NCBI GenBank assembly: GCA_030445275.1
Contig: JAUCSE010000006.1
Span: 1 to 64,000 of the forward strand
Length of the DNA stretch: 64,000 nucleotides
From: Mucilaginibacter sp.
GTDB lineage: Bacteria; Bacteroidota; Bacteroidia; Sphingobacteriales; Sphingobacteriaceae
Reading direction: 5' to 3'
Shown here: positions 8,128 through 16,198 of the stretch, one piece after another
How positions within the stretch are numbered: the first letter of the stretch is position 1
Layout: every line of letters starts with the position of its first letter
Program-made: the position numbers and the translations under genes
The notes under the pieces: model-generated
The model's input: the letters and a program-made list of their open reading frames with translations, nothing else
Databases searched by the model: none
Told to the model about the DNA's origin: nothing

Positions 8128-8280
8128 AGGTAGGTGATTTACCCAAAAATAAGTATTTCATAGGTTGGAAAAAAGACATATGAACGCATTTCCTCATGCA
8201 ATCATTATGTCAAATTAGAAAAGATTATTAAGATTGTTTAATATAGTTGATTCGACGCTGCTGAGTACAAAAACGTACCT

Positions 8281-8348
8281 GCAACCGTACAGTCGGTTGC
8301 GAACAAGTAATATTTATCAATCCCAAGGGCACCTTCTGGTGCCCTTTT
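8281..8348 (+). terminator. Hairpin pair and rho-independent-type terminator on the + strand
   Basis: The stem GCAACCG/CGGTTGC (8281-8300) is followed by AAGGGCACC-ttct-GGTGCCCTT (8325-8346) and a short T run. Nothing on the + strand upstream is a recognised gene: the nearest gene is leftward and starts at 8127. This terminator may therefore close a small RNA starting between about 8150 and 8270. Nothing else is seen in 8350-8760. Confidence 0.55.
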
Positions 8349-8759
8349 AAAGTTTTTTACACCAACATCACTATTAAGGCTGCCGAGTTTAAATATCTCA
8401 CCCTATCCGAATTTAAGGAAATAAGACGGAAGAAACAGCTCCCAAACCATTCGGGTCATTTGTGTAAATGAAATGGTGGAACCGCTAAACAATACTAGCA
8501 ATATAGAACACTTTGTGCGGCGAAGCTACCGGCATTTGTAAGATCGTCGCCCTATTAACCGAATTGGTAGTTAAGCTATACCTATGCGACGGCACTGAAA
8601 CATTACAACTGCGCACTGCCTAATGATATTAAGCCAGCAACATGAACACTTGTGCACCAGCTACAGTTCGGTATTACGTACGGGGAAACAATTGCGCAGT
8701 AATGGCCCTTGGTTGAATTAGGGTGAACAGGGAATAACAACAAAAAAAGATAATGAAGT

Positions 8760-8795
8760 CCGGTCTGTAACCTATTTTTTAGCGTTCCCTCTGGC
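8760..8795 (+). repeat. att-like repeat, copy 1
   Basis: The sequence around AGCGTTCCCTCTGGCAAC resembles the stretch at 9138-9173, which reads CACGTTCCCTCCGGCTCCAC. The similarity extends about 20 bases upstream (GTC-x-GT-x-AC-x-TA...TTTT). It may be a degenerate attachment site left by recombination. Confidence is low because the match is imperfect. Confidence 0.3.
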
Positions 8796-9137
8796 AACTA
8801 TCCCCGTACATATAGAATCAATTGATATGGTTTGGGTATGTATCATTCAATTGTTAAAAAGAATCGTTAAATGATTTCGTAAATTTTTTCGGCTGATTAT
8901 ACTTATTGACTTAAAAGGTGAGTTAGATTCCCGCTCTAACCAAGCTAAGCATTTAAGATTCTTATCGTGACCTGGAATAATTTTTTGCGTTGCCTAAAAA
9001 TGCTGACGAATAGTTGGTTAATATATTTAAAAGTCATATATTTATACTAATAAATAATAGCATAATAAGGTCAATTAGTGGCCATTGGTGAGCACACGGT
9101 GAGCAGTGTCAAAAACCAAAATAATGATATTGAAAGC

Positions 9138-9178
9138 GAGTCGGTTACGTAAATTTTCACGTTCCCTCCGGCTCCACG
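9138..9178 (+). repeat. att-like sequence resembling the 3' end of a tRNA or tmRNA
   Basis: GTTCCCTCCGGCTCCAC (9160-9176) looks like the T-arm and acceptor end of a tmRNA or tRNA. It is followed three bases later by a strong terminator, as a real RNA gene would be. No matching 5' half is present, so this looks like the tail of an RNA gene reconstituted or left by element integration. The tyrosine recombinase gene begins 380 bases to the right. Confidence 0.4.
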
Positions 9179-9180
9179 GA

Positions 9181-9206
9181 AAGACCTTCGCAAGAAGGTC
9201 TTTTTT
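9181..9206 (+). terminator. Rho-independent terminator
   Basis: AAGACCTT (9181-9188), loop CGCAAG, AAGGTCTT (9195-9202), then four more T residues. It directly follows the RNA-gene-like att sequence and reads on the + strand. Confidence 0.75.
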
Positions 9207-9240
9207 CGTTAAAAGCGCATTTCCAGCGTTTTTAGAGGCT

Positions 9241-9460
9241 TTTTGAAAAAATTGTCTATCAAATTTAATCAGTCTTTTTCAAGTTTAAAGGCTACCAAAA
9301 AGGCTACCATTTGATTTTTGAAAAGTGGTAGCCTCGGAGAAGCTTTTTGGGGAGCAAAAACAGCCTTTCCAATGTTCAAATAAGGTTTTTTGAAAAATTC
9401 TATATCAGATTCAATCAATCTTTTTAAAGCTGATTGGGCATGCTTGGAGGCTACCATTTT
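9241..9460. repeat. Imperfect direct repeats upstream of the integrase
   Basis: Two stretches of about 50-60 bp, 9241-9297 and 9387-9456, share TTGAAAAA-ATT, TAT-CA-ATT-AATCA, TCTTTTT and GGCTACCA in the same order. The octamer GGCTACCA occurs at 9290, 9302 and 9449, and inverted at 9326. Such arrays next to an integrase gene are typical of arm-type binding sites. A 76-codon open frame lies antisense across them and is probably spurious. Confidence 0.45.
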
Positions 9461-9556
9461 GATGCTGAAATTGGTAATGAACCATTTTCGATGATTCAAT
9501 GAAATCGGGTTTTGGGAGCGAACGAAAACAAATCGTTCACTTAAAATTCAATTTCC

Positions 9557-10824
9557 ATGAAAGTCAATGAAAAATTTTCCATCCTGGTACTGCCAAAAAG
9601 TGCCAGAAAATCCAAGGACGGTGCCCTATCGCTGGACATCCGTATTACAGTTAACCTTAAAAGGGTCGTAATTTCTTTAGGTCAAAAAGTCCCTGAAAGT
9701 CTATGGGATCAGGAAGCAGGCAAAATGCTGGGAAGCACCCAGGAAGCCCGGTTACTAAACAATGCTATTGATCAATGTAAGGTCAAGCTTCGGCAACTCT
9801 ATCATTCGCTGGAATTGCAGGGTGAAGAAGTTACGGTCGAAATGCTTCGGAATGCTTACCAGGGTAAAACTGAGCAGCCCAAAACGTTACTCAATGCGAT
9901 TGACTTCGTTATTGAGCGCTTTGAAAAGAAGGTAGAAAAACAACACCGTTCGATGGCGTCATTAAAAAAGTGGCGCACAATCCGTGCAAAGACGATCAGT
10001 TTTATCCGGCACCAGTACAAAGCAAAAGATATCCGGTTGGATAAAATTCGCTTTGCCCTTGCCGAAGACTTTGTGGATTACCTGATGCTGGACGAGGATA
10101 TTAACGCCAATACAGCGAAGAAATATCTTAAGCACGTTAAACATGCCATCAAAACTGGGGTCGAGAGGAACTGGATACCCACCAACCCGATACAAAGCTT
10201 TAAATGTGGCTATGTCGATCCCGAAAGGGATATCCTGGACGAACGGGAAATCATGACGTTATACCAAAAGCGTTTTGAAATCAAGCGACTGGAAGAAATA
10301 AAGGATGTTTACTTGTTTATATGCTTTACCGGCTTTGCTTATAAAGATACCAGCCTGCTGACTACAGATCATATTATTAACTTCTTTGATGGCGAAGAAT
10401 GGATTGTAAAGAACAGGGAAAAACTTATTGCTGTGAAAATGTGCCTTTGTTGCCTATTGCCAAGGAAATTATCGAAAAATACAACAATCATCCTGTCCGC
10501 AAAAGCCACGTCCTCTTATTACCCGTATTGAGCAATCAGAAATATAACGCCTATTTAAAGGAGGTTGTAACGATCTGTGGTATTAATAAAACATTGACCA
10601 CCCATACCGCCCGGCACACCTTCGCAACAACAATCACATTGGCTAACGGTGTACCGATAGAAACGGTAAGCGCCCTGTTAGGGCACAAATCAATAAAAAC
10701 AACACAGATCTATGCTAAGATCGTTGCCCAAAAGATTGGGGACGACATGAATGAGTTGAAGAAAAAGTTAATGGTCAAGATGCCGATATTATTAAACCAG
10801 GCTTCGGTTATACACATTACATAA
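9557..10824 (+). pseudogene. Tyrosine recombinase (integrase), split by a frameshift
   Basis: The first frame (9557 onward) gives an arm-binding N-terminal domain (MKVNEKFSILVLPKSARKSK...), a SAM-like core-binding domain (about 110-215) and the start of the catalytic domain (FICFTGFAYKDTSLLTTDHI). At the A5 run 10419-10423 the reading must slip by -1 to continue as TYCCENVPLLPIAKEIIEKY and then the catalytic C-terminus: HTARHTFATT, LGHKSIKTTQIYAKI, stop at 10824. A deleted A explains it; a sequencing error or -1 slippage on the run cannot be excluded. The C-terminal part is a close paralogue of the integrase exon at 124-350. Confidence 0.85.
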
Positions 10825-10832
10825 GTCCGTCA

Positions 10833-10863
10833 AACTTGAAGTTCCAAATCAGTGCTTCAAGTT
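10833..10863 (+). terminator. Hairpin after the integrase
   Basis: AACTTGAAG (10833-10841) and CTTCAAGTT (10855-10863) pair perfectly over nine bases around a 13-base loop, nine bases after the integrase stop. There is only a weak T run, so termination is possible but not certain. Confidence 0.4.
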
Positions 10864-10873
10864 CATGATTTTC

Positions 10874-10900
10874 TTTAAGGTCGCAAAATGGGACCTTAAA
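10874..10900. repeat. Palindrome upstream of the RhuM-Fic gene
   Basis: TTTAAGGTC (10874-10882) and GACCTTAAA (10892-10900) are perfect nine-base arms around GCAAAATGG. The outer bases GTTCA/TGAAC (10861-10865, 10902-10906) pair as well. The core AAGGTCGCAAA matches the palindrome inside the ORF6N gene and the one split by the intron. It lies 46 bases before the RhuM-Fic start, a suitable place for an operator. Confidence 0.8.
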
Positions 10901-10946
10901 CTGAACACATTAAATAACTAAGTAAAAAATACTAATTTTAAATTTT

Positions 10947-11939
10947 ATGACAAATAATCAGATCATTATCTATCAGGCTACTGATGGCACCTCTACTGTA
11001 GATGTAAGATTACAGGATAATACCCTATGGCTCACTTTGAATCAACTTACAGAGCTTTTTGAAAGGGATAAATCTGTTATTTCAAGGCACTTGCGCAACA
11101 TATATGAAGAAGGAGAATTAGACAGAGCGGCAACTGTTGCAAAAAATGCAACAGTTCAAACTGAAGGTGAAAGAACGGTCACCAGAGATGTGGAGTTTTA
11201 CAACTTGGATGCAATTATATCATTAGGTTACCGGGTAAATTCCAAGCGGGGAACTCAATTTCGCATTTGGGCCAATAAGGTTTTAAAAGACTATTTGATA
11301 AAAGGCTATGCTATAAACGAGCAAAAATTAAAAGAGCAGACCGAGCAGTTCAACTCCCTGAAACAAACAGTCAACCTATTAGGCAATGTGCTTAAAAACA
11401 AGGAACTGACATCTGACGAAGCTACAGGATTGTTAAAAGTAGTTACCGATTATAGCTATGCTTTAGACATTCTGGACAAATACGATCACCAGCAGCTAAC
11501 ACTCGAGGGCACCACAGATCAGCAATTATTTGTGGCAACTTATGACGATGCCATGAAAGCGATCAAAGATTTGAAGGATAAGTTTGGTGGCAGCTCTTTA
11601 TTTGGCAATGAAAAAGATGATTCCTTTAAAGGTTCGATTGGTACGATTTACCAGTCTTTCGGCGGGGTCGAATTTTATCCTACCATTGAGGACAAAGCGG
11701 CGAATCTATTATACTTTGTGGTCAAAAACCATTCATTTTCAGACGGGAATAAACGTATCGCTGCTTATTTATTCGTTTGGTTTATGGAAAAGAACCGTAT
11801 CCTTTATCGTGAAGATGACTCCAAACGGATAGCCGATAATGCCCTTGTGGCCTTAACACTTATGATCGCAGAAAGCAAGCCAGAAGAAAAAGACATGATG
11901 GTGAAAGTTGTAGTGAATCTTATCAACCCCAAAAATTAG
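10947..11939 (+). CDS. RhuM-Fic fusion protein (virulence RhuM family, Fic/Doc C-terminus)
   Basis: The 330-residue protein has two parts. The N-terminal RhuM domain (about 1-125) shows WLTLNQLTELFERDKSVISR, a helix-turn-helix, and FYNLDAIISLGYRVNSKRGT with FRIWANKVLKDYLIKGY. The C-terminal Fic domain has the motif HSFSDGNKRIAAYLF at 262-276. His262 and the GNKR anion-binding residues are present, but the last Arg of the classical HxFxxGNxRxxR motif is Ala. Fic proteins transfer AMP or related groups; Doc relatives are toxins. No separate antitoxin gene is visible. Codons 62-70 are written as a palindrome, another palindrome lies upstream, and a third (now split by the intron) lies downstream. 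Confidence 0.88.
   Translation: MTNNQIIIYQATDGTSTVDVRLQDNTLWLTLNQLTELFERDKSVISRHLRNIYEEGELDRAATVAKNATVQTEGERTVTRDVEFYNLDAIISLGYRVNSKRGTQFRIWANKVLKDYLIKGYAINEQKLKEQTEQFNSLKQTVNLLGNVLKNKELTSDEATGLLKVVTDYSYALDILDKYDHQQLTLEGTTDQQLFVATYDDAMKAIKDLKDKFGGSSLFGNEKDDSFKGSIGTIYQSFGGVEFYPTIEDKAANLLYFVVKNHSFSDGNKRIAAYLFVWFMEKNRILYREDDSKRIADNALVALTLMIAESKPEEKDMMVKVVVNLINPKN
11132..11156. repeat. Palindrome inside the RhuM-Fic gene
   Basis: AACTGTTGCA (11132-11141) and TGCAACAGTT (11147-11156) pair perfectly over ten bases around AAAAA. It encodes residues 62-70 (ATVAKNATV), between the helix-turn-helix and the conserved YNLD segment. Confidence 0.92.
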
Positions 11940-11975
11940 ATTCCATTTTTCAATTAAGGCCGCTTCAATTTTTAA

Positions 11976-11986
11976 TTTTTTAAGGT
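11976..11986. repeat. Left part of a 33-bp palindrome split by the intron
   Basis: TTTTTTAAGGT (11976-11986) lies immediately beside the intron 3' end. Joined to 13839-13860 it gives 16-base perfect arms around one central base, with the core AAGGTCACAA / TTGTGACCTT. It lies 37 bases after the RhuM-Fic stop. Confidence 0.85.
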
Positions 11987-12060
11987 GTCGAGTAGCTAAG
12001 GGGAATTGCACCCCAAAGCCCTCACAGAACCGTGCTTAAAGCTCTCGCTTTACACGGCTC
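11987..12060 (-). ncRNA. Group II intron domains V and VI
   Basis: Domain V (12060-12027) is the catalytic hairpin. Domain VI follows, with the outer GAG/CUC helix, branch-point A at 11993, GGCU/AGCU, a UU/UU internal loop and a GGGG/CCCC stem. The fold was done by eye and is internally consistent. Confidence 0.88.
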
Positions 12061-12086
12061 TTCCAGATTAAACTTTACCAATCATG

Positions 12087-13313
12087 CTACGGTTTCAACA
12101 ATTGCCAATGAGCAAACAGTCCCGGTTGTGTTTTACAGATACCTTGCAGCCAGCGGTATGCCCGCTTTTTGCTGAAAAGTCTTGTCTTCATAACCCATCT
12201 CATCAATCGGTTATTCATCCACCACCATAGCCCTGTTGTTGTCCATTTATTCCATTTACAATAATATGCTATCCATCCCCGTATTTTGGGGTTTAACAAA
12301 ACAGCAATTCTTTGTATAGGAATTTGCTTTCGTTTAAACTGCATGCCTCTGACACTTTCCATTACGCTTTTCTTCGCTGTACTGGACATACATGGCGTGA
12401 ATACTAATTCTCCGCCCTGCTTGTTGTTAATCCAGCGTGGTCTAAATGTATAGCCCAAAAAGTTAAAGCTTCTGTTACTGTGCCTTTCCTGATGCCTTCC
12501 GCTCGGGCAATACACGATTTGTGTTTTGGCCTCGTTAAGTTCCAGCTTACAATCATTGAGTCTTTGGGAGATTCTTTGTTTAAGGAATTCGGCCTGTTTT
12601 ATACTTGCGCAGTGTACGATGATGTCATCACAATAGCGTTCGAACTTTATGGGCGGAAAATTCTTTTCCATCCATTTGTCAAAAGCGAAGTGCAGAAAGA
12701 TATTTGCTAACAAAGGACTTATTACACCTCCTTGCGGAGTGCCTTTGTCCCGGTCTTCGATGCCGGTATCTTTCATTACCCCTGCCTTTAGCCAACGTTC
12801 TACGTACATTAATACCCATTTCTCCTGCGTGTAGCGTTCAACTGCTTTCATCATTAATCCGTGGTCGATGTTGTCAAAGAAGCCTTTGATGTCCAGATCG
12901 ATTACCCAGGATAGGTGCCTGCACCATTTATGGGTTTGAGCCAGTGCATGATGCGCACTCTTTCCTTGACGATAGCCGAAGCTGCTCGCATGAAAACTTC
13001 CGTCAACCTTAGGTTCGAAATAACTTTTGACCACCTGCTGCGCGATCCGGTCTTCTACCGTTGGTATTCCCAAACTTCTGGTGCCGCCCGATTTCTTTGG
13101 TATCTTCACCTCCTTTACTAAGGCAGGTAAATAGCTTCCGGAAGTCATGCGATTCCATAATTTGTAAAGATTAGCTGATAGATGTTCGGCATAATCGCTT
13201 ATGCTTATTCCGTCAATGCCAGCACTTCCCCCATTGTCTCTTACATGCTTGTAAGCATCCAGCACCATTCTTTTGGTAATTGGATGTGTTTTTGTTTCGT
13301 AATAATCAATCAT
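12087..13313 (-). CDS. ltrA: Group II intron reverse transcriptase/maturase
   Basis: The 408-residue intron-encoded protein carries the RT blocks: GIDGISISDY (33-42), RSLGIPTVEDRIAQ (about 79-92), SSFGYRQGKSAHHAL (about 110-124), GTPQGGVISPLLANIFL (191-207) and the catalytic box YCDD (227-230), where the usual second residue is Ala. A maturase (domain X) region follows, with RGWIAYYCKWNK and WWWMNNRLMRWVMKTR, and the protein ends FAHWQLLKP. There is no HNH endonuclease domain, so target use probably relies on replication forks or single-stranded DNA. It should assist splicing and retrohoming of the surrounding intron. The start at 13313 leaves about 525 nt of intron RNA upstream. Confidence 0.93.
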   Translation of the reverse strand: MIDYYETKTHPITKRMVLDAYKHVRDNGGSAGIDGISISDYAEHLSANLYKLWNRMTSGSYLPALVKEVKIPKKSGGTRSLGIPTVEDRIAQQVVKSYFEPKVDGSFHASSFGYRQGKSAHHALAQTHKWCRHLSWVIDLDIKGFFDNIDHGLMMKAVERYTQEKWVLMYVERWLKAGVMKDTGIEDRDKGTPQGGVISPLLANIFLHFAFDKWMEKNFPPIKFERYCDDIIVHCASIKQAEFLKQRISQRLNDCKLELNEAKTQIVYCPSGRHQERHSNRSFNFLGYTFRPRWINNKQGGELVFTPCMSSTAKKSVMESVRGMQFKRKQIPIQRIAVLLNPKIRGWIAYYCKWNKWTTTGLWWWMNNRLMRWVMKTRLFSKKRAYRWLQGICKTQPGLFAHWQLLKP

Positions 13314-13838
13314 CCCTTTTACAGTTGTTGTTTAAATTGAAACCAATCTGGTTCAGCCCTTTGCTCTTACCTGCTTTCGCAGGTCGTCATCACTACTACG
13401 GCTGAATCCGTCCCTGCATCGTCTTGCGGTATTTACCTTACAGGTTCTCTGCTTGTGCGTTCCCCTAATTTAGACAATGCAAGTTCTCTTGTTCCGTTAA
13501 ATCGCCTGACACGGATTCCTGCTACCTATGCACCGCCTGCCGCTTAGCCAGCTTCAGTTTACTGCCGCAAAGCTTTGTCTGGATGAGATTGTGAGCTCTT
13601 CCATTTTGACAGAATTTCCTTCACATATCGATGTTTTAAGAAGGTAATTTACTTTCGTTCAGCTATTCGTGTCGTACCTGACAGCTATCACGCTGCCTTT
13701 TCCCCGGTCGCTTAGTACCATCGCCTTTCGGATGAAAGCACCACCGGGTGGTTTGCAGGGTCTGTCTGTCAGCCCCTGCGGTGGGCCATACCACCATCGT
13801 TTTAACAGCATGCGACCTCTCGTCGCTTCAAGCCGCAC

Positions 13839-13860
13839 CACAATTTGTGACCTTAAAAAA
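13839..13860. repeat. Right part of the palindrome split by the intron
   Basis: This half (13839-13860) contains CACAA-T-TTGTG followed by ACCTT and six A. It completes the palindrome begun at 11976-11986. The intron inserted within the arm, so neither half alone can form the full hairpin. Confidence 0.85.
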
Positions 13861-13914
13861 GCCAATATATGCAATACCATATAAGATACAGATCTTGATG
13901 CTGACGAACCGTGA

Positions 13915-13948
13915 TCAGGGGTTCGACTGTAATACCTCCGGCCCCTCA
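13915..13948 (+). other. Possible att-like remnant
   Basis: CAGGGGTTCGACTG followed by ACCTCCGGCCCCTC resembles a tRNA T-loop and acceptor end, and shares CCTCCGGC with the site at 9164-9171. It could mark the right edge of the small element that begins near 9180. The match is short and could be chance. The rest of 13861-14178 shows nothing recognisable. Confidence 0.25.
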
Positions 13949-14178
13949 ATTAAATAAGTGTTGATAGAATAGTTAAAACAGTTGTCTGAAAATCGATTAA
14001 TGACCTCGATTATAACGGAATTATCTATAAAAAGCACCAGTCAATTAGGTGAAAAGTCCAACATTCCTGGCTTTAAAGGTCCAGAAAATCATCTTTCACC
14101 GATTCTCTTCTTGTGATTTTTACCCCATTTTTCCATTGGCAGCGCTACTAAGCTTATACACTACACGGTTAAGTTTAT

Positions 14179-16176
14179 CTACCTAATATCGTCCCAATTA
14201 TCCGTACGGAACGGCGAGGCCGGTAAGTTTGCCCCATTATATAAATTGCAAAACGGGTTATTTGCCCATGCATACCTCACAGCAACGGGGTTTTCAACAT
14301 TGCCACTGTTCACTATTACTTTATCCCCGGCTATGAGTGCCCGGGCGGGATAGAATTTTCTATTGGCACCTGCTATGATAAATCCTTTCAGGGTGTCACC
14401 TTTGGAGAGCAGTCCCTTATCGGTATGTGTAAATTTCAGTTCAATTTTATCGCCGTTAATCACTTGTGATTTATAAATCGGGCCAGAGTATGGGATATTT
14501 TCGCCGTATGTTCTTGCCCGTGCTATTAATGCCAGGCGGCGGCCGGTTTCCTGCTTGTTTTGCGGGTGTATGTTGTTGGCATCGCCAATATCGATGGTCA
14601 CCGCCATGCCTGTATTAGGTACGATAAGCGCACTTAACTGGGCATCGCGTAAGGCGGGCCAATTAGCAGCGGGCGGCTGGCCGATAGCAGAATAATTGGC
14701 TATCTGCACAAAATAAAACGGAAAATTGCCCTCGTTCCATTTCTGCCGCCAATCATTAATTAGTAGCGGAAAAAGTTGGCGATATTGCGTAGCTCTATCA
14801 GCATTACTTTCGCCCTGATACCAAATTACGCCTTTTATGGTATAAGGTAAAATGGGGTTTATCATGGCATTATAAATAAGTGTTGGCCGATTAATGCTGT
14901 TTGATTGCACAGGTGGTTGCTGCAATAGCGTGAGCGTATTGGCTTTGTGATAAACCCATTGGCCTGCCAAATTAATTTGTCCAGTGGTATCAGCGGCTAA
15001 TAACAATTGCAATGGGCCCTTGTTTATACCGCCAAGGCCTCCATTATCAAAAACGCGGATGGCAATCGTGTTTTCGCCTGCTTTTACCAGGCTGCCCGGT
15101 ATAGTATAGCTGCGCTTATAAATAAACAGTTCGGTATGCCCTATTTCTGCTCCGTTAAAATAGGAAACATCGTAATCATCAATACCGCCCATGCTTAGTT
15201 TTAAATCCTTGCCAGCCCATGCTGCTGGAATGGTAATCTTTTTCCTGAACCACATAGTACCGTCATAATCAGGAACACCTGCTTGCTCCCAATAGGTAGG
15301 TACAGTCATTTTTTGCCACGCGGAATCGTCAAAATCCGGTTCGGCCCAAAGTAATTTACCTTGCATAAGGCCCCCGGGATCATTTGCATTTATTGAATCA
15401 ATCCAGTGCCTTAGTTCCGTTTGGTACCGTGCATCAAGTTTTTGCTGCGTGAGGCCGCCTTCAACAGCATTAACGAAGAGAGCAAAAGAAGGCATCGTTT
15501 TTAAGGCGCTGCCGCTGGTCCAGGCTTCGGCAACAGTACCACCCCAGGTGCTATTGATAATACCGATGGGTATATGTTTATCTAGAAATAGGTTCTTTGC
15601 AAAAAAATAAGCCACAGCCGAGAAATCACGTACGGTTTGGAGATTACATATTGCCCAAGCACCTTTGGTTTGGACATTGTCAAGTGGTGTGAAACTGGTT
15701 TTGTTATCAATTTTCAGCATCCTTATTTCGGGATAATTAGCTGCATCAGCCAACTCATTCTTCAGGTTCAAAACATCGCCATAAAAACCGGTTAGCGGCA
15801 TCTCCATGTTTGATTGCCCCGAACATACCCAAACCTCGCCTATCAAAATATTTTTCAAGGCCGTTATTTTGCCATCATTAAAGGTGATAGTATAGGGGCC
15901 GCCATAAATTGGCGTGCTTACTTTTATTTTCCAGTTGCCGTTCGCATCCACGGTAGCTTTATAGGTTTTGTTATTCCATGAGGTTGTTATGGTAAGGTTT
16001 TTACCGGGGGGGTGAGTTCCCCAAAGATTTACTTTTGTTTGCTGTTGTAAAACCATGTTATCGGTAAAACAGGCTGGCAGCACAATCTGTGCATAACCTA
16101 TATTGATAATAAAAAGAAATAGACTGGGCAGTAAAATTCTGCTAATAAAATCCTTATAAAACGTTTTAGCTACCAT
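14179..16176 (-). CDS. Sialate O-acetylesterase (SGNH-type carbohydrate esterase)
   Basis: The 665-residue secreted enzyme has an N-terminal signal (LLPSLFLFIINIGYAQ, about 16-30) and a start typical of the family, PACFTDNMVLQQQ. An SGNH-type esterase core follows, with WVCSGQSNMEMP (Ser122 nucleophile), GVIWYQGESN and the C-terminal Asp/His block DANNIHPQNKQETGRRLAL. A jelly-roll insert (about 275-400, TYWEQAGVPDYDGTMWFRKK) is also present, as in Bacteroidetes homologues. Such proteins remove O-acetyl groups from sialic acids or other acetylated glycans. It stands alone, without glycosidase or SusCD neighbours. Confidence 0.88.
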   Translation of the reverse strand: MVAKTFYKDFISRILLPSLFLFIINIGYAQIVLPACFTDNMVLQQQTKVNLWGTHPPGKNLTITTSWNNKTYKATVDANGNWKIKVSTPIYGGPYTITFNDGKITALKNILIGEVWVCSGQSNMEMPLTGFYGDVLNLKNELADAANYPEIRMLKIDNKTSFTPLDNVQTKGAWAICNLQTVRDFSAVAYFFAKNLFLDKHIPIGIINSTWGGTVAEAWTSGSALKTMPSFALFVNAVEGGLTQQKLDARYQTELRHWIDSINANDPGGLMQGKLLWAEPDFDDSAWQKMTVPTYWEQAGVPDYDGTMWFRKKITIPAAWAGKDLKLSMGGIDDYDVSYFNGAEIGHTELFIYKRSYTIPGSLVKAGENTIAIRVFDNGGLGGINKGPLQLLLAADTTGQINLAGQWVYHKANTLTLLQQPPVQSNSINRPTLIYNAMINPILPYTIKGVIWYQGESNADRATQYRQLFPLLINDWRQKWNEGNFPFYFVQIANYSAIGQPPAANWPALRDAQLSALIVPNTGMAVTIDIGDANNIHPQNKQETGRRLALIARARTYGENIPYSGPIYKSQVINGDKIELKFTHTDKGLLSKGDTLKGFIIAGANRKFYPARALIAGDKVIVNSGNVENPVAVRYAWANNPFCNLYNGANLPASPFRTDNWDDIR

Positions 16177-16198
16177 GTCATAAAATTATAAAAAATGT

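Larger units (their letters stand above)
11987..13838 (-). mobile_element. Complete group II intron with reverse transcriptase, antisense to its neighbours
   Basis: On the minus strand the element begins GUGCG at 13838, the consensus group II 5' end, and ends ...CUCGAC at 11987. Domain V is 12060-12027: a 34-nt hairpin, GAGCCGUG/CACGGUUC with a GAGA loop. In domain VI, GGCU/AGCU and GAG/CUC helices flank an unpaired A at 11993, exactly seven nucleotides from the 3' end, which closes with AC. Removing 11987-13838 fuses the flanks into a perfect 33-bp palindrome, strong independent support for both boundaries. The length of 1852 nt with one ORF suits a compact bacterial intron. Open frames in 13320-13840 are non-coding intron RNA. 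Confidence 0.92.

Noticed and set aside
9269..9499. 76-codon minus-strand frame
   Set aside because: It lies across direct repeats beside the integrase, with a repeat-derived peptide and no domain.
12480..13121. + strand frames opposite the intron reverse transcriptase
   Set aside because: Antisense shadows of a clearly coding gene.
925..13860. CRISPR array made of the palindromes
   Set aside because: The palindromes are few, widely and unevenly spaced, and no cas genes are present.
13659..13957. Frames of 69-96 codons in the 5' part of the intron
   Set aside because: They fall mostly in structured intron RNA (domain I region) and have no recognised motif.
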